A DNA stretch of 64,000 bases. It comes from Sandaracinaceae bacterium (GTDB lineage Bacteria > Myxococcota_A > Polyangia > Polyangiales > Sandaracinaceae). The notes beneath the pieces are model-generated. The model was not told the origin of the DNA, ran no database searches, and saw nothing but the letters and a program-made list of their open reading frames with translations. The stretch is from the NCBI GenBank assembly GCA_020633195.1, contig JACKEC010000018.1:372001-436000 (forward strand), in the 5' to 3' direction. Made by a program: the position numbers and the translations under genes. Positions 8,165 through 16,540 of the stretch are shown here, in pieces (position 1 is the stretch's first letter; each line of letters starts with the position of its first letter).

Positions 8165-11100
8165 GTGAACCACAACGAATTCGGGGCCGAGATCCGCCCG
8201 CTGTGCTTCACCGAGGCGCAAGACCGCTTGCTCGCGTGCGGCTACCCGCACCTCTTCCGCCTCGTCGACGGACACCCCCACGGCAAGAAGCCGCTCAAGC
8301 ACGCCGAGAAGGCGGCGTACTTCGCGGGCGGGTACCGCGTGGACTGGCCGCGCGAGGTCGCGCTCCGCGTCGCCCGAGCGTCGCTCAGGCCCCGCTTCTC
8401 GAAGCACGGCGAGGTGAACGGCCCGGACCGCGCGGCCCTCGAGGACGAGACGCCGCTGACGGTGGAGGAGGCGCGCGCCGCGCTCGCGCTCGCGATGTCG
8501 CGCCGGGGCGTCGACCAGTACTGGCGCTGCGTCCAGCTCCCCCTGCTCCTCGAGGCCATCGTCGGCACCGAGCCCGTCGTCGACGCGATCCTGAGCGAGC
8601 TCGAGGCGCTGCCCATCGAGCGCTTCGTCGTGGACAAGCGCGACCTCCTGATCGCGCGGATCGCGTTCCAGACGGGCTTCCTCCTCGAGCGCCTCCTCCC
8701 CGAGCGCCGCGAGCACCACCTGGGCCGGCTGCGGGCGCTCCACGAGGCCAAGGTCCGCGCCAAGGCCGAGGGGCTGGGCAACGGCAACGACCTGTCGGCC
8801 GACATCGAGAAGATCGTGCTCGGGAGCCAGTCCGTCACGTGCGGCGGGAGCTACGAGTACATCGACCGCTACGCGTTCTGGACCGACGCCCCCGACCGCA
8901 TCCACGAGCTGGCCCGCAGCAAGGAGACGGTCGCGCGCTCGCTCGACGTCCGCTTCGTCTACATCGCCGGGCCGCGCGTCCTCGAGGACCTCGCGATCAA
9001 GACCTCCGCCGACGACATCCCCGCGTTCATCGAGGACATCGGGATGATCCGCCACCCCGCGACGGTGAAGCTGATCTTGGACTTCATCGGGAAGAAGTCG
9101 GCGAAGGACCTGCCCATGACGTGGATGCGCGAGCACGCCGACTACGCGCGCCCCATCCTCGCGGGCATCGCCGCGCGGACGGGCGCCAACGCCGAGCGCG
9201 CCGCGATCGTGCTCGACGCGATCGGGCGGGGCGACGCGACCCCCGCGCCCACCGAGTCCAAGACCGCCGAGTCCAAAACCGCCGAGGCCAAGCGCGCCGA
9301 GGCGCCCGCGCCAACGGTACCCGTGACCGACCGCGTGCCCCCGGTGCTCGCGACGCCGCCCTGGCGAGCGAAGCGCTCGAGCGAGCCCAAGCCCGTCGCG
9401 GTGTCGCTGCCGCCGGGCGAGCCGACGCTGCGGTTCGAGCCCGGAGACCCGGACACGTTCGAGCCGCCGTCGTACCTGGACTCGATGTCGACGGAGAAGG
9501 CCCGCGAGTGGCTCGGGAGCGCGTGGTCGCAGCTGCCCGTCGACTACCTGCTCAAGCTCCCCGAGGACGAGGCCCTCGAGCGCTGGAACGCGGCCGAGAA
9601 GCTCTGGTTCGCGCACCACCCGCGCGAGCTCGTCGTCGCGCTGCGCCGCTTCGGGGTGGCCGGCCTCGAGGGCGTGCTGAGCTTCGCGAGCCGCGACTTC
9701 ACGCGCGCCGAGCCCGTCGCGGAGCGCACGCGGTCGGCTCGGCTCGCGCCGCTGGCGGCGCGGGCGCTCGGCGGCAAGCGGCACCACGCGGCCGCCGCGC
9801 GCTGGCTCGAGCGCTACCCCGAGGAGGCCGCCCTCGGTCTCGTCGCCGACGCGGTGGGCAAGCCGACCAAGGCGCGCGCGGCCGCGCGCGGGGCGCTGCG
9901 TCACCTCGCCACGGCGGGTCACCGCGCGGTGGTGGACGCCGTCGCCGACTCCGCGGGGACGCAGGCGCGCGCCATCACGGACGCGTTCCTCGATCGCGAC
10001 CCCGTCGACGAGGTGCCGGCCAAGCTCCCCAAGCGCCCCGACTTCGTGACCGTGGCCGCCCTCCCCGCCCCCACGGTGGGCGGCGCTCCGTTGCCCGCGA
10101 GCGCGGTCGACGAGCTGGTCACGATGCTGACGTTCACGCCGGCCGATCCGCCCTACGCGGGCGTCGCCGCCGTCCGCGAGGCGTGCGACGCGCCCTCGCT
10201 GGCCGCGTTCGCGTGGGAGCTCTTCTCGCAGTGGTTCGCGGCGGGCTCGCCGAGCAAGGAGGTCTGGGCGTTCCACGCGCTCGGGCACTTCGGCGACGAC
10301 GGCGCGGCGCGGCGCCTCGCCCCGATGGTCCGCGCGTGGCCGGGCCAGTCCGCGCACGCCCGCGCGGTCCTCGGCCTCGACGTGCTCGCGATGATCGGCA
10401 GCGACCTGTCCCTGATGTTCATCGCCGGCATCGCCCACGCGGTGAAGTTCAAGGGCATCAAGACCGCCGCGGCCGAGCGCATCGAGGCGATCGCCGAGGC
10501 GCGGGGCCTCTCGACCGAGCAGCTCGAGGACCGCCTCGTGCCCGACCTCGGCCTCGACGCCGACGGCTCGATCGCGCTGAGCTTCGGCCCGCGCGCGTTC
10601 CGCGTGGTGTTCGACGAGTCCCTGACCCCGCTCGTGGTCGGGACCGACGGCAAACGGCAAAAGAAGTTGCCCAAGCCGAAGGCGACCGACGACGCCGACG
10701 CGGCGGCCGCCGCGGCCGCGCGCTTCAAGGCCTTGAAGAAGGACGCCACCGCGGTGGCGAAGACCGCGCTGGGCCGGCTCGAGCGCGCGATGTGCAGCGA
10801 GCGCCGGTGGTCGCCCGAGGAGCACCGCGCGCTCTTCCTGGAGCACCCGTGTATGGGGTGGCTCACGCGGCGCCTGATCTGGGGCGCCTTCGACGCCGAG
10901 GGGCTGCGGGTCACGTTCCGCGTGAACGACGAGGGCCAGCTCGCGGGCGTGGACGACGAGGCGCTCCCGCCGCTCGGCGAGGTCAGCGTGGGCATCGTCC
11001 ATCGCCTCGAGCTCAGCGACGAGCTCGCGGCGCGCTGGGGCGCGGTCCTGGGCGACTACGAGATCGCGCAGCCCTTCGATCAGCTGGGCCGGTCGACCTT

Positions 11101-11533
11101 CACCCGAACCGACGCCGAGGCCACCGCCGCCGAGCTGACCCGCTTCGTCGGCAAGGAGGTGACGAGCGGCGCCGTCCGCGGCCTGCGCGAGCGCGCCTGG
11201 TACGAGGGCCCGCCGCAGGACAGCGGAGGCATCTGGGCCTACCACAAGGACGTGCTCACCCGCGCGGCGCGCGACCTGCGGCTCCCCGAGCCGACCTCCG
11301 GCGGCGAGGGCCACCCCGCGCGGGTCGCCGTGATCACGAGCGACCCGGCCGCCGCGCGCGTGTTCCTGTCGCCGGGGCTCGTCCCGGGCGCCGAGATCGA
11401 GCAGCAGACGCTGGGCGAGGTCGTCCTCACCCCGCGCGCGGACGCCTCCGGCCTCGGCGAGACGTTCCTGCCCTTCGGCCTGCTCTCGCCCATCGCGTTC
11501 AGCGAGCTGGTCCGGGACCTCGACGGCCTCTAA
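8165..11533 (+). CDS. DUF4132 (MolR/YehI-like) giant protein
   Basis: 1122 residues from a GTG one base after the def stop. No signal peptide or membrane segment. The first ~350 and middle ~400 residues are helical and repeat-like (ARM/HEAT flavour), joined by an Ala/Pro/Lys linker near residues 355-400. The C-terminal quarter matches my knowledge of the DUF4132 domain: around residue 880 PEEHRALFLEHP and GWLTRRLIWGAFD, then DYEIAQPFDQLGR and GPPQDSG. E. coli relatives are MolR and YehI; their biochemical role is unclear. Myxobacteria commonly carry several paralogues. It overlaps the convergent lipoprotein gene by 4 bp. Confidence 0.88.
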   Translation: MNHNEFGAEIRPLCFTEAQDRLLACGYPHLFRLVDGHPHGKKPLKHAEKAAYFAGGYRVDWPREVALRVARASLRPRFSKHGEVNGPDRAALEDETPLTVEEARAALALAMSRRGVDQYWRCVQLPLLLEAIVGTEPVVDAILSELEALPIERFVVDKRDLLIARIAFQTGFLLERLLPERREHHLGRLRALHEAKVRAKAEGLGNGNDLSADIEKIVLGSQSVTCGGSYEYIDRYAFWTDAPDRIHELARSKETVARSLDVRFVYIAGPRVLEDLAIKTSADDIPAFIEDIGMIRHPATVKLILDFIGKKSAKDLPMTWMREHADYARPILAGIAARTGANAERAAIVLDAIGRGDATPAPTESKTAESKTAEAKRAEAPAPTVPVTDRVPPVLATPPWRAKRSSEPKPVAVSLPPGEPTLRFEPGDPDTFEPPSYLDSMSTEKAREWLGSAWSQLPVDYLLKLPEDEALERWNAAEKLWFAHHPRELVVALRRFGVAGLEGVLSFASRDFTRAEPVAERTRSARLAPLAARALGGKRHHAAAARWLERYPEEAALGLVADAVGKPTKARAAARGALRHLATAGHRAVVDAVADSAGTQARAITDAFLDRDPVDEVPAKLPKRPDFVTVAALPAPTVGGAPLPASAVDELVTMLTFTPADPPYAGVAAVREACDAPSLAAFAWELFSQWFAAGSPSKEVWAFHALGHFGDDGAARRLAPMVRAWPGQSAHARAVLGLDVLAMIGSDLSLMFIAGIAHAVKFKGIKTAAAERIEAIAEARGLSTEQLEDRLVPDLGLDADGSIALSFGPRAFRVVFDESLTPLVVGTDGKRQKKLPKPKATDDADAAAAAAARFKALKKDATAVAKTALGRLERAMCSERRWSPEEHRALFLEHPCMGWLTRRLIWGAFDAEGLRVTFRVNDEGQLAGVDDEALPPLGEVSVGIVHRLELSDELAARWGAVLGDYEIAQPFDQLGRSTFTRTDAEATAAELTRFVGKEVTSGAVRGLRERAWYEGPPQDSGGIWAYHKDVLTRAARDLRLPEPTSGGEGHPARVAVITSDPAAARVFLSPGLVPGAEIEQQTLGEVVLTPRADASGLGETFLPFGLLSPIAFSELVRDLDGL

Positions 11534-13071
11534 CGAACCTGCACCAGGCGCTCGGCGATCGTTCGCCGGTTCCCGTCGGTGTCCGTCGCGATGATCTCGA
11601 TCAGGTGCGGGCACTCGGTGGGGGCGCCGAAGTCGTAGCTGCCGCTGAAGCCGACCCCGTCGCAGCGCGGGTAGCCCGGCCACGCGAGGCACACGTCGGG
11701 GCGCGATCCGCCGTAGGTCAGGGGCACGGTCACGCGCTCGTCGATCCGGGCCTCGACAGAAGCGACCCCGCGGTTGTCGAGCGCCCAGCCGCCGATGGAC
11801 GTCGCGCCCGGGCTCACGGTGTCCGTCGGCCCGTCGAGCCAACCGAACGGGGGGAGCTCGTCGAGCAGCGCCGCCGCCTGCCCCTGGATCGTCGCGAACG
11901 AGCCGAGCAGGAGGTAGGCGCGCGCGTGGACCACCCCGCGGGCCGGCAGCCCGAACACGATGCGGGACCGCACGTTGTTGAAGGGCAAGGAACGTTGCTG
12001 CCAGCCCTGGAAGTCGCGGAGCCCGTTCTCGTACAGGATCGCGACGCCGTAGCTCAGGTCGTCGTTCTGCAGCGAGACCCACGGGCCGGTCGCGGTGAAG
12101 TTCTCGAACATGAAGCCGTCGCCGCCCGCGGGGGTGTCGATCGGGATCTGCGTCCCGTTCGGATCCATCAGCCGCCACAGGTCCGGGCCGCCGCGCCCGT
12201 TCGACGTGTACATCGTCGGCATCTCCTGGAGCGCCGCGCGGTGCGCGACGTCGGCGAGGTTCTCGACCGTGTAGCGGACCTCCGCGACGAGCGGCCGCAC
12301 GAAGCGCGCGGTCTGCACCATCCGGACGTCGCTCGGGACGCGGGCGCCGGAGCCGCCGCAGCTGTTCGCGGTGCACTCGCGCGCGTCCCAGTCCGGGTTC
12401 CACTGCATCGGGATCGTCGAGGCGACGAGGCTGCCCGGCCCGCTCGTCACCGCCTCGACCGGCGAGCCGAGGTTGCAGCGGTTGCCCCCCTGCACGGGGT
12501 TCCACCCGAGGTAGCGGATCTGCACCGGGCAGCCGCCACCGCTCGCGCACGACGCGTTCCACGAGCAGCCCTGGACCGAGCGGTCCGGATCGTAGAGGGC
12601 GACCTGCACCTCGCGTCCGGTGTCGTTGGCGTCGATGGTGTTTGTCCCGTTGGTCCCGGGTCGACCCCCGCTCTCGCCGAAGAAGATCACGCTCCCGCCC
12701 CACTCCCGGCGGACGCCGATCTTGAAGGCGCCGGTCGCGTCGTAGAGGTACTCGTCGTTGAACGAGCCGGCCCGCACGCTCTCGGTCCGACCAGACACGT
12801 GCGGCAGGGGCGACTCGTCGATCGGGGGCCGGCCGGTGAAGGGGCAGCCTTCGAAGCCGCCCGCGTCCACCGGCGCCGGACCCGCGTCCAGGAGCCCCGC
12901 GTCCCGTCGCCGGTCCCCCGCGTCGACCCCCGGAGGCGTGGCCGCGTCGCCGCCCACGTCCCCCGCGTCGACGCCAGACGCCGGGGCGGCGTCGCCCCCG
13001 TCGGGCGTCGAGGCCGGGCTCTCGGTGCAGGCGGCGAGGAGCAGGATGACGGCGAAGGGGCTGGCGCGCAT
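11530..13071 (-). CDS. Secreted lipoprotein with Ig-like C-terminal domain
   Basis: 513 residues from ATG 13071. Signal peptide with lipobox (ILLLAAC), then an Asp-Ala-Gly linker to about residue 70. The body has paired Cys residues (for example near CSWNASCASGGGCP) likely to be disulfides in an extracytoplasmic protein. Around residues 410-510 it carries a pattern seen in bacterial Ig-like domains: a GGWALDNRGVASVEARID stretch, a YPRCDGVGFSGSYDF loop and a terminal GNRRTI strand. No catalytic motif seen. Its start faces that of the lipoprotein at 13216 with 144 bp between them. Confidence 0.85.
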   Translation of the reverse strand: MRASPFAVILLLAACTESPASTPDGGDAAPASGVDAGDVGGDAATPPGVDAGDRRRDAGLLDAGPAPVDAGGFEGCPFTGRPPIDESPLPHVSGRTESVRAGSFNDEYLYDATGAFKIGVRREWGGSVIFFGESGGRPGTNGTNTIDANDTGREVQVALYDPDRSVQGCSWNASCASGGGCPVQIRYLGWNPVQGGNRCNLGSPVEAVTSGPGSLVASTIPMQWNPDWDARECTANSCGGSGARVPSDVRMVQTARFVRPLVAEVRYTVENLADVAHRAALQEMPTMYTSNGRGGPDLWRLMDPNGTQIPIDTPAGGDGFMFENFTATGPWVSLQNDDLSYGVAILYENGLRDFQGWQQRSLPFNNVRSRIVFGLPARGVVHARAYLLLGSFATIQGQAAALLDELPPFGWLDGPTDTVSPGATSIGGWALDNRGVASVEARIDERVTVPLTYGGSRPDVCLAWPGYPRCDGVGFSGSYDFGAPTECPHLIEIIATDTDGNRRTIAERLVQVR

Positions 13072-13215
13072 GCGCGCGCGGACCGCAAGCCGCGTACCGC
13101 CATCCGCTGGCGAGCAGACGCGCGGATCGAGCGGGGCACCTTGGCACGCTGCCCGCTCCGACTGTCGGGCGGACCGGTCACCGGTCCCCGGAGCGCCTGC
13201 TACCCTGGGCGGCAC

Positions 13216-14184
13216 GTGCGAGCGCTCATCGCAGGGTCGCTGCTCCTGATCGCGTGCGGGCCCGCCGTCCGCGTCGACGGCGGCGCACCGCCGGGCATCG
13301 ACGCGAGCCTCGACGCCGCGCGACCCGACGCGCAGGCGGACGTGGAGGGCACCGGCGAGTGGACGGTGCTCGTGCGCTACGCCCGCTTCCCCGAGCTGCC
13401 CACCGGCGGCTCTCGCCTCGTGCCCGGGATGAACCTGGACGGCCACGTGAGCGCGTCGAGCGCGGACCCCATCGGCTGCTTCTTCGAGGACTGGGTCGCG
13501 CCGGACCGCTACGTGGACGTCGAGGGCATCGACAACCAGGCGCCCGACATCTTCACCGCGGTCCACGCCTTCAACGACGGCCGGGACGTGAACGCAGACA
13601 TCCTCGCCTCCATCGTGGGCGGCGGCGCGCTGCACGTCCTCCGGATCTCGCGCATCGGCGATCCCGTGGACGACGGCGAGGTCGACGTGGCGCTCTTCCG
13701 CGTCGATCTCGTCGACGCGCCGGTCTACGAGACCGTGGTCCTCGACGGCCGATCCCTGGAGCTGCTCGCGCCCGGGCAGACGTTCCGGGTCCAGCCCGAC
13801 TCGCTGATCGAGGGCCGCCCGCGGACGGTGTTCCCGAACGGGAGCCTGCGCGGCGGTCGCCTGTTCACCGAGGCCGGGACGTTCTCGCTGCGCATCCCCA
13901 CCGCCGAGGGCGCCGTGCTCGTCCTCGAGCTCGAGGGCACGCGGGTGAGCGGTCGCGTCGGCGACGGCTCGCTCGACGACGCGCTCCTCGCGGGGTGGGT
14001 CCGACGCGAGGACGTCCCCGCGAGCATCGGCTCGCTGAACCTCGACCCGCCGGTGGACCCGGAGACGCTCGACGCGATCGCGGGCGAGCTCGTCGACATC
14101 GACAGCGACGGAGACGGGACCTGCGACGCGATCTCGATCGGGATGGAGATCCAGGGCGTCGCCGCGAACCTCGTGTTCCCCTGA
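13216..14184 (+). CDS. Lipoprotein of unknown function
   Basis: 322 residues from GTG 13216, chosen because it is followed directly by a short signal peptide with lipobox LLLIAC; the frame is open far upstream but without a credible start. An Asp/Ala linker follows, then a mostly beta domain with few Cys. Near the C-terminus DIDSDGDGTCDAIS resembles a calcium-binding thrombospondin-type-3 (DxDxDG) loop. No enzyme motif. It ends 5 bp from the 3' end of the opposite-strand tRNA array. Confidence 0.8.
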   Translation: MRALIAGSLLLIACGPAVRVDGGAPPGIDASLDAARPDAQADVEGTGEWTVLVRYARFPELPTGGSRLVPGMNLDGHVSASSADPIGCFFEDWVAPDRYVDVEGIDNQAPDIFTAVHAFNDGRDVNADILASIVGGGALHVLRISRIGDPVDDGEVDVALFRVDLVDAPVYETVVLDGRSLELLAPGQTFRVQPDSLIEGRPRTVFPNGSLRGGRLFTEAGTFSLRIPTAEGAVLVLELEGTRVSGRVGDGSLDDALLAGWVRREDVPASIGSLNLDPPVDPETLDAIAGELVDIDSDGDGTCDAISIGMEIQGVAANLVFP

Positions 14185-14188
14185 GGAG

Positions 14189-14260
14189 AGCCTCCGGTCG
14201 GAATCGAACCGACTTCCCCCGATTACGAAACGGGTGCGTCACCAGGTACGCCTCGGAGAC
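14189..14260 (-). tRNA. tRNA-Thr(CGT)
   Basis: Acceptor GTCTCCG/CGGAGGC with one G-U pair, T arm GTCGG-TTCGATT-CCGAC, anticodon loop TTCGTAA. The 31-39 pair is U-U and position 8 is A, not U. CCA is not encoded. It is the last gene of the array in the direction of transcription. Confidence 0.75.
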
Positions 14261-14277
14261 ACGGGACTTCGTGCGGA

Positions 14278-14350
14278 CCTCCCCGCGGGGACTCGAACCC
14301 CGGTTGCTCGAATGAAAACCGAGCGTCCTTGGCCGCTAGACGACGGGGAG
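14278..14350 (-). tRNA. tRNA-Glu(TTC)
   Basis: Seven-pair acceptor CTCCCCG/CGGGGAG, anticodon loop TTTTCAT, T arm CCGGG-side canonical, G73, U8 present. The most conventional tRNA of the array. CCA not encoded. Confidence 0.92.
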
Positions 14351-14356
14351 AGCGAG

Positions 14357-14440
14357 AGGAAGACGCCAGAGTCGAACTGGCGCCCCGTGGGACGACCCGG
14401 GTAGCAACCGGGCGCGACGACCACCATCGCTGCGTCTTCC
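14357..14440 (-). tRNA. tRNA-Ser(GCT)
   Basis: Acceptor GGAAGAC/GTCTTCC, anticodon loop TTGCTAC on stem CCCGG/CCGGG, and a long variable arm (TCGTCCC-ACG-GGGC), the type II form expected for serine. Position 8 is G. Discriminator reads U. CCA not encoded. Confidence 0.88.
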
Positions 14441-14452
14441 TGGAGATCGGAG

Positions 14453-14536
14453 AGGAAGGTGGAGGAGTTGAACCCCCGCCCCGAAGGACGACCGGTGTTC
14501 GAGACCGGCGTGACGACCGCCGCCACTGCACCTCCC
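14453..14536 (-). tRNA. tRNA-Ser(CGA)
   Basis: Acceptor GGGAGGT/ACCTTCC, anticodon loop CTCGAAC on stem CCGGT/ACCGG, long variable arm TCGTCCTTCGGGGC (type II). Position 8 is G. CCA not encoded. Next to the HNH gene. Confidence 0.87.
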
Positions 14537-14603
14537 ATGAGAGAGCCCGTGCCCGAAGAGAGCCCGAGCGACGCGCCGTGGGCGCGGCGCGTCACCCGGC
14601 CCC

Positions 14604-15131
14604 CTAGTCGGACTCGAGCTCGACGTTCCAGTACAGCCAGCTCGCCCAGGCCTCCGGGATCGACCCGGATCGCTCGATCCGGAACGCGATCACGGGGAGC
14701 CCCGTCGGCTTCACGGGCTTGGTGCGCAGGGTCATCCCCGCCTCGCGCGGCGTGCGGTCGGCCTTGCGCTCGTTGCACGGGTAGCAGGCCATCACGATGT
14801 TCTCCCACCGCGTCGGTCCGCCCTTGGACCGAGGCACGACGTGGTCGTACGTGAGCTGCTTCAGCGGGAGCCGGCGACCGCAGTACTGGCACGCGAAGTC
14901 GTCGCGCATGGCGACGTTGATGCGGCTGAACTTGATGCTGCGCTTGCCCCGGACGCGCCGGAGCAGCCGCACCACGGCGGGCATCCGCATGACGACGGTG
15001 GCGCTCTTCCAGATCGCCTCGTCGTACTCCTCGAGCACCTCGACCTTGCCGTCGAAGAGCATGGTGACGGCGCGCCGCCAGTCGACGACGCGGTGGGGCT
15101 GGTACCCCTGATCCAGCACGAGCGTCCGCAT
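14604..15131 (-). CDS. HNH endonuclease inside the tRNA array
   Basis: 175 residues. The centre is a textbook HNH nuclease: CQYCG and CYPCNERK supply four Cys for the structural zinc, and the beta-beta-alpha core carries TYDHVVPRSKGG (catalytic His) and an Asn in ENIVMACYP. The N-terminal part (RTLVLDQGYQPHRVVDWRRA) belongs to a widespread stand-alone HNH family. Strong ribosome site AAAGGAGG lies about 6 bases before ATG 15131. It lies between tRNA-Ser(CGA) and tRNA-Leu(CAG), on the same strand as the tRNAs, so it is probably carried on the same transcript. It could be a homing-type or maintenance nuclease of the array, or a defence nuclease; sequence does not decide. Confidence 0.92.
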   Translation of the reverse strand: MRTLVLDQGYQPHRVVDWRRAVTMLFDGKVEVLEEYDEAIWKSATVVMRMPAVVRLLRRVRGKRSIKFSRINVAMRDDFACQYCGRRLPLKQLTYDHVVPRSKGGPTRWENIVMACYPCNERKADRTPREAGMTLRTKPVKPTGLPVIAFRIERSGSIPEAWASWLYWNVELESD

Positions 15132-15179
15132 GGCGGCCTCCTTTCGTCATGAGCTGGGGGCGAGCGAATTGGGTTGGGT

Positions 15180-15262
15180 TGACCAGAGCGGGAGTTGCAC
15201 CCGCACGCCCTCTCGGGCACCGGCTTCTGAGACCGGCGTGTCTTCTATTCCACCACCTGGCC
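15180..15262 (-). tRNA. tRNA-Leu(CAG)
   Basis: Acceptor GGCCAGG/TCTGGTC, anticodon loop CTCAGAA on stem CCGGT/GCCGG, long variable arm TGCCCGAGAGGGCGT, A73, U8 present. T loop is TGCAACT. CCA not encoded. Confidence 0.92.
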
Positions 15263-15291
15263 GTGGTCGCTCGGAGAGCTCCGAGCGGGAG

Positions 15292-15364
15292 TACACGGCC
15301 AGGGGATCGAACCCTGCTGAACCGGTTTGTAAGACCGGGGCCCTCACCAGAAGGCAAGCCGTGC
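15292..15364 (-). tRNA. tRNA-Val(TAC)
   Basis: Acceptor GCACGGC/GCCGTGT (G-U at the end pair), anticodon loop CTTACAA on stem CCGGT/ACCGG, T arm CAGGG-TTCGATC-CCCTG, A73, U8 present. D stem is irregular. Confidence 0.87.
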
Positions 15365-15382
15365 GCACATCGAGCGGCACCA

Positions 15383-15453
15383 TCGCGCCGGCTGGAGTCG
15401 AACCAGCCCTGCACCCGTATGAAAGGCGTCGATCCCCCAGGATCAGCGGCGCG
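15383..15453 (-). tRNA. tRNA-Met(CAT)
   Basis: Acceptor CGCGCCG/CGGCGCG, D stem GATC/GATC, anticodon loop TTCATAC on a weak stem CGCCT/GGGTG, T arm GCTGG-TTCGACT-CCAGC, A73. Position 8 is C. The anticodon stem lacks the three G-C pairs of an initiator; CAT could also be a lysidine-modified Ile tRNA. Confidence 0.72.
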
Positions 15454-15458
15454 CAATA

Positions 15459-16223
15459 GCGGCCCCGGGGTCGGTCGAGGTGCAAATCGTCCGGGCGAAG
15501 CGGACGCAGTCCGCGTAGCTGGACGATTTGGACCGAGCCGACGGAGCCGCAGCGAGCGCAGCGAGCGCCTGCGCCGAAGGCGCAGGCTCATTGCGAGCGC
15601 AGCGCAATAGCGGCCCCGGGAGTCGAACGAGGTGCAAATCGTCCGGGCGAAGCGGACGCAGTCCGCGTAGCTGGACGATTTGGACCGAGCCGACGGAGCC
15701 GCAGCGAGCGCAGCGAGCGCCTGCGCCGAAGGCGCAGGCTCATTGCGAGCGCAGCGAGCAATAGCGGCCCCGGGAGTCGAACGAGGTGCAAATCGTCCGG
15801 GCGAAGCGGACGCAGTCCGCGTAGCTGGACGATTTGGACCGAGCCGACGGAGCCGCAGCGAGCGCAGCGAGCGCCTGCGCCGAAGGCGCAGGCTCATTGC
15901 GAGCGCAGCGAGCAATAGCGGCCCTGGAGTCGAACGAGGTGCAAATCGTCCGGGCGAAGCGGACGCAGTCCGCGTAGCTGGACGATTTGGACCGAGCCGA
16001 CGGAGCCGCAGCGAGCGCAGCGAGCGCCTGCGCCGAAGGCGCAGGCTCATTGCGAGCGCAGCGAGCAATAGCGGCCCCGGGAGTCGAACGAGGTGCAAAT
16101 CGTCCGGGCGAAGCGGACGCAGTCCGCGTAGCTGGACGATTTGGACCGAGCCGACGGAGCCGCAGCGAGCGCAGCGAGCGCCTGCGCCGAAGGCGCAGGC
16201 TCATTGCGAGCGCAGCGAGCAAT
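15459..16223. repeat. Five tandem ~154-bp modules, each starting with a tRNA 3' end
   Basis: Modules start at 15459, 15610, 15764, 15918 and 16071 (lengths 151, 154, 154, 153, 154) and run directly into the tRNA-Met-like gene at 16223. Modules 2, 3 and 5 begin GCGGCCCCGGGAGTCGAAC, identical to the last 19 bases of that tRNA (T loop to acceptor, read on the plus strand); module 4 has one base deleted and module 1 is degenerate. The remaining ~135 bases are near-identical between modules. They fold as a 10-bp stem (15635-15644 with 15673-15682) enclosing a 6-bp GCGGAC-gca-GTCCGC hairpin, followed by a 9-bp GCCTGCGCC-gaa-GGCGCAGGC hairpin. Apparent reading frames through the modules are low-complexity and judged non-coding. 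Confidence 0.92.
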
Positions 16224-16293
16224 AGCGGCCCCGGGAGTCGAACCCGGCAGGTCCGGCCAATGAAACCGGATCGGCGTCCCCGCCTGCACCGCG
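16223..16293 (-). tRNA. Degenerate tRNA-Met(CAT)-like gene
   Basis: T arm CCGGG-TTCGACT-CCCGG, anticodon loop TTCATTG on stem CCGGT/GCCGG, D stem GGCG/CGCC. The acceptor pairs poorly (CGCGGTG with GGCCGCT, mismatches at pairs 1 and 7), unlike all other genes of the array. Its 3' end is the sequence repeated in the five modules that follow it on the minus strand. It may be a damaged tRNA or a decoy left by recombination. Confidence 0.6.
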
Positions 16294-16295
16294 AG

Positions 16296-16367
16296 CATCC
16301 CCGGCAGGAGTCGAACCTGCGTCCTCCCGCTTCGGAGACGGGCGCCCTTCCTCTGGGCTTCGGGGAC
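16296..16367 (-). tRNA. tRNA-Arg(CCG)
   Basis: Acceptor GTCCCCG/CGGGGAT, D stem GCCC/GGGC, anticodon loop CTCCGAA on stem CCCGT/GCGGG, T arm GCAGG-TTCGACT-CCTGC, G73. Position 8 is A. CCA not encoded. Confidence 0.87.
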
Positions 16368-16372
16368 AAGAG

Positions 16373-16445
16373 CGACCAAGGAGGGACTCGAACCCCCAAC
16401 CTCCCGGTTCGTAGCCGGATGCTCGTCCGATCGAGCTGCATGGTC
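16373..16445 (-). tRNA. tRNA-Arg(ACG)
   Basis: Acceptor GACCATG/CTTGGTC with one U-U mismatch, D stem GCTC/GAGC, anticodon loop CTACGAA, T arm GGGGG-TTCGAGT-CCCTC, G73. Position 8 is C. Expected to need A34 deamination to inosine. Confidence 0.86.
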
Positions 16446-16450
16446 TCGAG

Positions 16451-16521
16451 CGCTCCCGGAAGGACTCGAACCCTCACCGACCGGCTTAGAACACCGGGTG
16501 CCGTCCCTTCGGCGCAGGAGC
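16451..16521 (-). tRNA. tRNA-Arg(TCT)
   Basis: Acceptor GCTCCTG/CGGGAGC, D stem CCG/CGG, anticodon loop GTTCTAA on stem CCGGT/GCCGG, T arm GAGGG-TTCGAGT-CCTTC, G73. Position 8 is C. Confidence 0.86.
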
Positions 16522-16540
16522 AAGGAGCCTTGCGAACTAG

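Noticed and set aside
8120..13147. Very long open frames (over 1600 codons minus strand, about 2000 codons plus strand) across the DUF4132 and lipoprotein genes
   Set aside because: Arg/Ala/Pro-rich translations with no domain are the usual shadow frames of GC-rich genes; the opposite or alternate frames encode recognisable proteins.
15459..16223. CRISPR array
   Set aside because: Units are ~154 bp and almost entirely identical, with no short-repeat/variable-spacer structure and no cas genes.
15443..16225. Repetitive Arg/Ser/Ala-rich reading frames through the tRNA-linked modules on both strands
   Set aside because: They only stay open because the module lengths are often not stop-containing in those frames; they run through intact tRNA genes and hairpins.
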